A stretch of 64,000 bases of DNA, from contig JAJTWR010000416.1 in NCBI GenBank assembly GCA_021613335.1, positions 367,501-431,500 on the forward strand. The letters are read 5' to 3'. A program made the position numbers and the translations under genes. Within the stretch, counting starts at the first letter, position 1. Every line of letters starts with the position of its first letter. Positions 57,251 through 64,000 of the stretch are shown here, piece by piece. The notes under the pieces are model-generated. The model was not told the origin of the DNA and searched no databases. It saw only the letters and a list, made by a program, of their open reading frames with translations. This stretch comes from Whitmania pigra (taxonomy: Eukaryota; Annelida; Clitellata; Hirudinida; Haemopidae).

Positions 57251-57883
57251 TTTTAACATTTACAAAATTGTATTGATAAAATTAATCTCTTGATATTAAT
57301 AACAATAACAATCATATCCATTATTTATCATAATGTTTTGTAACATACAATAACGTTGTATTTTTGCCGTATGCTTTTGGATTTTCGGCATGTGATGCAT
57401 AAAACTTAAATGCACTTTTCGTTGACTGCTTTGTTGTTTCAATCAAAAATAGATCAAGGTCTTTAATTGAATTATTTGTCGAATTATTGCTATCTTTAAT
57501 AGAGGCTTATTGATCGTTGTCATTCCTGCTATAAACATAATATATCTTTTGCGAGCAGCTCTTAACAAACTTTTTGAAATGGACAACGTAATGGCAATTC
57601 ATGATGCTTATCTACTTTTTTAAGATTTATTTGCAAAAATTATATAGCATCAAAAATTAAACGCAAAATAGGTTGATTTGTGATATCAGTTATCTATACG
57701 CCCTATTTTAATAGCTGCGTTTTTATTATTTCAGGACAAGGAAGGTCTTTAGCTGTAATATTTCTTGCATTAGTTCTTTTTTTTTTATTATTGTACAGCA
57801 AATTATTCCACTTGTTGTATCGTTGGTTTTATAGAAAACAAGAGCGGTAAAGAGTATTTATAAACTTAAACGCGTCAAATTAG

Positions 57884-57972
57884 CCCAAGACAAAAACCCG
57901 ATAAAACCGCCCCAACAAAACAGCCCCGTCGAAACAGCACGGCGACAAAATGGCCCCGTCAAAATAGCCCCA
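57884..57972. repeat. Short GC-rich minisatellite, unit like CGGGGCTATTTTGA
   Basis: About six copies of a 12-16 bp unit. On the minus strand the pattern is GGGGC followed by TGTTTTGTC-type spacers. The copies are diverged. It is next to the gypsy 3' region and unlike the AT-rich surroundings. Confidence 0.7.
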
Positions 57973-58574
57973 TGATAACTCCATGTCAAAGTATTTTTTA
58001 AATTTATTCTGTCGCCGGGCTGTTATGACGGGACACCCAGTCGTAACTCCCAAAATCAAACGAACACAAGTATAAACGTAAAAGAGTCGTAAAAGTCTCA
58101 AGGTGCGCGAGTAGGTGGCCTCCAGGTGCGGCCAGGTGCGCTAGCTACGTAACAACTCCCCCTTCGGTAAAAGTCGCCTGTTCAGCTGTTGACAAATTTT
58201 TTCTGATCTTCGGGCAGAGTCGGAGATGGAAACTGTACTTCTGGTTTTTGTAATTTTCATGGCCTCGATTCTTGTAATGGTTTTGGTCTTTCCGAATTTG
58301 GTTTCATTGTTGTGAGCGGTTGTGCAACAACCGGATCTCCAGGATCAGCTCTCTATGAGGTCCAAATTTTTTCAAGTAGCAAGGTGATCCTATAGCGAAT
58401 CACTTGTTGTGTTTCCTTTGTGTATTTGCTACCTCGTTTGTCAGATGTGAAAGAGATGGACGAAAGATATCGACTCTCGCCCTTATTTGTTTGCCATTTC
58501 ACAGCTCGCATGGCGACAAATCAGTTTCAAAAGAAGTCCTTCGGTATTGTATCGGTAAATCTTGTAAAGCCATT

Positions 58575-60845
58575 TTAAGGGGAAATCTCGATATTCTTCA
58601 ATTTCTTGAACGTCTGAACAAGTCTTTCTGCGTGACCATTCATAGACGGATGGTAAGGTGCACCAAATAAATGACGTATTCCCCGCTTGTACAAAAATAA
58701 AAACTTAAATTCTTCACTCATAAATGCTTCAGCATTATTTGATACCAATGAATGTGGGTATCCAAAATGAGCAAAATCTTTTTCTAACAAATCCATTGTA
58801 CCTTTGGATGTAAGACCATAAGTTGGATGTATACATAAGTATCTTGGGAATGTGTCTACAACAATCAACCAATTCGTTACAAAGAAATTAATTATGGTCC
58901 ACATGTAACCGACTTCATGGTTCGTCAGGAACTACCCATGGAATGGCTTTCGGCGAATTATTGTGGTGTTCTTGTAAACTGGAACAACCTCTGCAGAGAA
59001 TTTCAATGTCGCAATCAATCCGCGGCCAATAAACGTCTGTTCTGGCAAGATATTTCATCATTTGCATTCCGAAATGTCCAAGTGTCAACTTCAAAAGCTC
59101 AATCCTCCACTTCTTTGGAATAACTAATCGGTAACCCGTCCATACGCATTTTTCGTCAAATTTCAAGAAATCTTTAAGTCTTTTGAAAAACTTTACTTTG
59201 TCCTCATTGATTTTCTGTGGCCAACCCTTTTCCATATATTTGAGCACCGTTATAATTACCAATTATTTTGCTGATTCATCCGAGATAGATTGAGGGTCTA
59301 TAATTTGTTGACTCAAAGCATGAATCGTGCAGACATTTGAAAATTCCAATTTCTTCTCTGCATCATTTTACCCTCACCAGAAGGTGCTTAGCGTATCTGC
59401 GTTCCGTGCTCGGAAGTTTTCCTGTATTCTATTGTATAATTGTACTGTTGCAGTATAAGGGCCCAGAGCATCAGCCGATTCAAAGTAATTTTTGGCGCGG
59501 CTTTCGTGGGATCAAAGAAAGCCAAGAGTGGCTTGTGATCTGTCATCAAGACAAATTTCCTGCGGAAGAAATACGGATGAAATATTTGTACCGCGTAGAT
59601 TATTGCAAGAGATTCTTTAGGAAATTGACTGTACCTGCTTCGGCTATCGGACAGAAGTTTTGAAACTTTTGGTCTTTCAGATCCATCGTGATAACGACGA
59701 AATAAAACGGCCCCTAAACCTACCTCTGATGCATCACAAGCAATTCCAACTTGTAATTTCAGATCAAAGTGGGCCAATTGAACTCGTCTAAGTAGTAGTT
59801 CTTTTAGTCTATTGAATGATTTTCTTGATTCGGTCCCAAAACCATTTGATATTCTTGCGAGTCAAAGAATATAGGGGTTCGGCAACAGTACATCCGTAAT
59901 AAGTTCGTGGTAGAATTGTATTCTGAAGTTTCTGAAATATTTACTGGTCTGGACATGGAGGCTACTGCATCAACGTTTTCTCCAAAACCTATTCCTTCTC
60001 TTGAGGTAAGTCCAAGATAATCTAAAGATTCTTTTGCAAAGGAACTTTTTGTTTCATTTTAAACCATTGTCTTGTAGTTTCTGAAAAATATTCTTTAGAT
60101 TTTGTAAATGTTTCTCTTGTGTTGCGTTTCCTATTAGAATGTCATCCAGGTATACCACCACTCCAGGTAGGTCACTCATCAAATTATCTATAATTTCTTG
60201 AAAATTCTCAAGCGCAGAACTTATGCCGAACGGAATTCCTGAAGGAATACACCTCTAGGTTTGCAAAATGCCGTTGACTATCGGAAGCAAGTCTCATTTG
60301 ATTATAGGCGTCTGCTAAATTGATTTTTGTGAAAAGTTTACTCCTGGGTGATTTTCTGGTCGGGCAATGGCATTTGGTGTCGGTGAATTTCTAGCTGTGA
60401 CGGCGTAATCACCACACATTCGCAATTTGACTTTTGAACCAGTTCCTTTTTTTCCGAATTGGTACAATTGGAATTCCCCACTTATTGAATTTGGTGGGAA
60501 TCCAGATTCCCTTCGGAACTCTAGCTACCAAGACCTGATTTAGATCTTCCATGATAGCGAATGGAACCTTTCTAAGTTTCCGGAACACTGGCATGGCCTT
60601 CTCCTGAAATTTAATATCCAGTTCACGATCTTTCATGAAACCTAATCCGGGTCGGAATAATTCCTCAAAATTCTGACAAAGACCTTAATCTTCTTTTGGG
60701 TTTGAATATTTTTCTTCATTCTGTACACTGCATATTCTTTGAGATTCCTGAATCTTTTGACTCAAATCTACATGTAGCTGTAACTTCGCTAGAGATGTGA
60801 GCGTGAAATATTTCAATTGTTTTATTAGTTTATTCTTTTTTAAAT
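58575..60845 (-). pseudogene. Ty3/gypsy pol, copy 2 (RT, RNase H and integrase, inactivated)
   Basis: Minus strand: RT start (60800-60409, ending in a frameshift at a T-run one base longer than in copy 1), YLDD region near 60170, RNase H (59777-59388), integrase zinc-binding part (59262-58915) and core (58904-58575). The zinc part keeps the CRGC pair and one His, but the first His of the HHCC set is lost. In the core the first Asp (VVD) and the Glu (NGHAERL) remain, but the second catalytic Asp is Asn (VSNNAEAF). Together with the frameshifts this is a dead element. LTRs were not found. Confidence 0.88.
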
Positions 60846-60846
60846 A

Positions 60847-62064
60847 CAGTGCTAAAACAATTGTTACGACAGTCCCCATTTTTTGTAATAACTTAAGTTT
60901 AAATTATCGTACGAAGCTCAAATTTAGAAGAACTGTGTAATATCCTTACAGAATATAACTCGCATATTTTTTCACTTTGATCAAGAATTAAGCGCAAATC
61001 CAACAAAAATCTATTTTTTTGCATAGAAATATTGTTACGACAGGTTACAAAAAAACTCACGAATTTCAGTATTTTGGCAAATATTTTTACTTAAAACTAA
61101 ATGAAATAATGTTTCAATAGGATGTCATTCCTCCTTTCTTAGAAATAACATCTATGCACCTATTTTCATGGAGAAAATCAGTGTTTTGATGACCTTTTCA
61201 TCCAAATTTCTCCAGGCGCTCCAAATCGCTTCTTTCAATTCATTTTCTGTGTTATATTGCTGTCCATTGCCATAAACGGATCTTGAAAGAAGGCCCCAGA
61301 CATTTTCAATCGGATTCAAGTCGGGGGAACACGCGGGCCAGTCCATCACTTGTTGGACTCCTGGAAAAATGCTCTGGTTGTCTTGGAAACATGAATAGGA
61401 GCATTATCTTGCTGAAATTCATGTTGTTTTGCTTCAGCAAAAGGAAGGAGATGATCCTTGAGCATTTTGATGTACTTCTGAAAGTCCTGCCTCCCTTTCA
61501 AAAGCACCAGTTCCGTCCTCCCAAATGCTGAAATTCCTCCCCAGACCATCACAGAGCCTCCTCCGTGTTTTCTGCTATAACAAACCTCTCTTTCTTTTCT
61601 GAGATCATGCCAGTAGTATTTATAGCCATCTGGACCATCAAGGTTGAATTTTTTTTCATCTGTGAAAATTACGCGTTCCCATCTTTCGTTGTAGCTGACC
61701 ATCTCTTTTGCCTAGAGGAGGCGTTTTTTCTTGTGATGGACTTTCAACGCTGGAGCTCGCTTTCGCATTTCGTATTTCAACTGTCGACTTGAATTAAGAT
61801 AGTTGCAGACAGACCTCACATGGACATCCAAATCCAGCTTATCTTTTTAGCTGTTTACACGAATATTCTCCTTGTGAAGCCTCCCTGATGTCTCTGAATC
61901 TGATTCGAGGGTTTTTTCGGTCTTCCGCCCTTGTACTTCTTCCCATATGAGTCTAGATCATCCAAAAAACATTTGATGACTGCTCTTGACCTATTCAACT
62001 CCTTTGCAATCTTTCTTATTGAATAGTTTGCCTTCCTAAAGGCCTTAACTTGTCCTCTTTCTCC
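60847..62064 (-). mobile_element. Tc1-type transposon, one end lost, transposase broken
   Basis: The left end CAGTGCTAAAACAATTGTTA starts directly after a TA target (60845-60846). Transposase runs on the minus strand from about 62064 to a TGA at 61114. It has an N-terminal helix-turn-helix (KGERGQVKAF, SIRKIAKELNRS), the first catalytic Asp (VIFTDEKKFN), the second (FQQDNAPIH) and Glu (DLNPIENVW). Lesions include an in-frame TAG at about 61713, a deletion of about 4 nt after FFQESNK at 61350 and a frameshift near the C-terminus. ATTGTTACGACAG occurs at 60860 and 61031, an IR/DR layout. The right end is replaced by the unit starting at 62065. Confidence 0.9.
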
Positions 62065-62281
62065 TTTTGTGGAGATATGGATAGTCATGCGCGTTAGCCT
62101 GTTTCCTTGAATTGCGATTGGTCGCTATTCGTGTGTTTCTGTATCGAATTGGCTGTCGTCATGGACGAATATATTTGAATAATTAACTAGACCCGAACAG
62201 TACAAATACTAGCTGGAATTAGTCCAAATCATCTTAGTTATGCAAAGGACTATAATCAAATAAACAAACAAACAAACAAAC
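62065..62281 (+). mobile_element. LINE-tail or SINE-like unit with (CAAA)n end, copy 2
   Basis: Matches 53428-53653 with a few substitutions and a 9-bp deletion (CCGACTAGC lost). Its first base coincides with the point where the Tc1 sequence breaks off. The shared sequence goes on past the tail to about 62404, as in copy 1 to 53777. Confidence 0.7.
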
Positions 62282-62401
62282 GGGAAAGTATTCCTGAAGG
62301 GACATGACAAAAAGCATTAAAAAAAAATTTGTTCGCAGTTTTTATGCAAATACACTTTCATTTCCTGAAGTGGACGTGACACCTTCCCTTACCGATAAAA
62401 A

Positions 62402-64000
62402 TTTAACATGAAAAGATTGCGTGTTTACAACTACTCTTATTTGTTCTTTTTTTTTTATAATCCCACAAAATTCAAAATATTTTCTAATTTCTAATAGTAA
62501 ATTTGAGAATACCAAAATAGTAATATTATGAAGGTTCAATTTGTATTGAGTTCGATTTAACACTGAATGGAGGCATTGACCGCGTAATGCAGTTTTTCCC
62601 AAGTTGCCTAAAATATTTTCAATTTATAAATAAATTTTGTTTTATTATTAATTATAAAAACAATAATAAATAGTAAATAATAGGAAACGTATTTAATTAA
62701 TAAATCTTATTATAAAAATTTAAATTTAAAAACAAATGAAAAGCTATAAGATTATCTTACATCATCAATTTCCTCTCCTTTCAACATTTTGATTAAGTCT
62801 CCAATTAGATATTCATGCCTTCTCGAAACAAATAAGAAGGGACTGCAGAGACAGTAAAAATGAATGAAGAAAAGTCACGTTAAAAATATTTAATAAAAAT
62901 AACTAATATATATATAACTAAGTTATCGGATTTAAATATTTTAAATTATTTTCGTTTTTTTAAAGAAGGCAACTGAAAAGAAGAAATTAGAATTACCATT
63001 TGGACAGCATGGTGTCAAACCACCAGGGCAAGCGGCCACATTTTGAAGAGTCTTTAAGTCTGCTGTTGAGAAATCTAGTGACCAAATTATATCTGCGCCT
63101 GAAAATTTCTCCATCCCACTCAAATACTTCTCCTTCCGTCTGAATTCAATCAATGTCTTTTTTAATGTTATATTGAAATAATATTTCTTAATACAGGAGA
63201 GTTACACATTTGGATAATTATAAAATCAATAAAAATTAAAGACCAACATTCACGTGTTCTCTGCGATTCATGAGAATGTTATACACCTTCCAAAATAAAT
63301 ACAAATTTTTGAGAAAATCGTCATAAATAATGAATTTTTCGATGGTGAAATCGGGTGGATCTTCGGGACTCGTTGAATCATTGATGTTGTCAGACATTTG
63401 TAGATCATTAGAAGCATTGCCATCGTTTGAATAATTGTCACCTTCGGTTATGTAAGGTTCCAAATCATTGCGGTGGCATGTATCGACTTTCTTCATTATT
63501 TCGTCGGAACATTTACAAGTCTATAATTAAACGAACATTCAAATAATGCAATATAAAAAACGGAATCGTTTAAAAAGTTACCCTAAAAATGTATGTTAAT
63601 TTGTCATTGATTCTACCATATGTAAAACCACAGAATCTGATAAGGTCCGTTGTGTAGATGAATCCATTGCTCTATTAAAATTCATAAAATTAAAATGCGC
63701 GATTAAATATTTACAAAATTATATAATTACCGGCAGTGATGCTTTGAGATAATCTTTGGCACGCTTTAATTTTTCGTCTTCATTTTTGGCAGATGAGAAA
63801 AATTTATAAAGACAATTAGTATATTCCAATGACAAATAACGTTCTATAAGTTGAACATATTCTTTATCGAAACATTTCTGAAAATTAATTTTATATAAAC
63901 TTATTAATAATTTGTTTAAGAAGATGAAAACTCATATATCTTTATGTGCGTTATATTTCATCCAAGTTTGGACATATTTTAAAATTACGTATAAAATTTA
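62402..64000. repeat. Segmental duplication, unit 3 (continues past the window)
   Basis: Third copy, starting at AACATGAAAAGATTGCGTGT, matching 54646 onward. It is offset by about 7.77 kb from unit 2 and is closer to unit 2 than to unit 1. Confidence 0.92.
62557..63877 (-). CDS. Cys-rich secreted-type protein, copy 3 (3' exons, runs off the window)
   Basis: Last six exons as in copy 2, ending with TAA at 62557-62559; the exon starting at 63877 is the first fully visible. It carries the same one-codon deletion as copy 2 but has copy-1-like sequence at ERYLSLEYTN, which suggests gene conversion or separate descent. Frames and splice sites are intact. Confidence 0.65.

Larger units (their letters stand above)
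54583..60846. repeat. Segmental duplication, unit 2
   Basis: Second copy of 46097-52835. Matching exons are offset by about 8.49 kb. It lacks the 5' half of the Cys-rich gene (junction at about 56736, at a short TCGTAA match) and keeps the gypsy integrase. It ends where a Tc1 element is inserted at a TA (60845-60846). Confidence 0.9.

Overview
The window is animal nuclear DNA. It has AT-rich introns with standard GT/AG borders, modular extracellular domains (SUEL, CUB, CCP), a many-exon ABCC transporter, CR1-like LINE, Ty3/gypsy and Tc1 remnants, and very heavy tri- and tetranucleotide microsatellites (TTA, GAT, GAGT, GGAT, ATTC). Long introns, CR1-like LINEs and dense microsatellites suggest an invertebrate bilaterian, possibly a spiralian such as an annelid or mollusc. 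That placement is inference only.

Region by region. (1) 1.8-14.8 kb, plus strand: a single-pass membrane receptor with SUEL lectin, CUB and CCP/sushi domains, a transmembrane helix and a Gln-rich tail. Six exons join in phase; the 5' end is missing. (2) 15-22.6 kb: gene-poor, with (TTA)n, (GAT)n and (ATTC)n arrays and a decayed CR1-like reverse transcriptase at 18.9-20.0 kb that was itself hit by a tiny LINE-tail insertion flanked by a 14-bp duplication. (3) 22.65-25.73 kb, plus: a TATA-type promoter and a three-exon gene for an acidic protein I do not recognise. (4) 28.25-41.83 kb, minus: a complete MRP/ABCC-type transporter. All 31 exons could be placed, and their summed length gives an open frame of 1631 codons. 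(5) 43.33-43.69 kb, plus: the 3' end of a small C2H2 zinc-finger gene. (6) 46.1-64.0 kb: a tandem segmental array. Each unit of about 8 kb carries, in the minus direction, a gypsy pol fragment, an inverted-repeat MITE and a multi-exon gene for an unrecognised Cys-rich, probably secreted protein. Unit 1 has most of that gene, unit 2 has only its 3' exons, and unit 3 runs off the window. CR1-like, SINE/LINE-tail and Tc1 copies lie in the junctions.

The most novel item is the Cys-rich family. Its exon-intron structure is conserved across three copies and the coding indels seen are multiples of three, while the neighbouring gypsy and Tc1 frames are shattered. The ABCC gene shows a duplicated 3' splice site that could add 14 residues in frame, and its stop codon lies inside a (TGA)n array. 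The genes have no obvious joint pathway: a receptor, a membrane exporter and a zinc-finger protein are simply neighbours.
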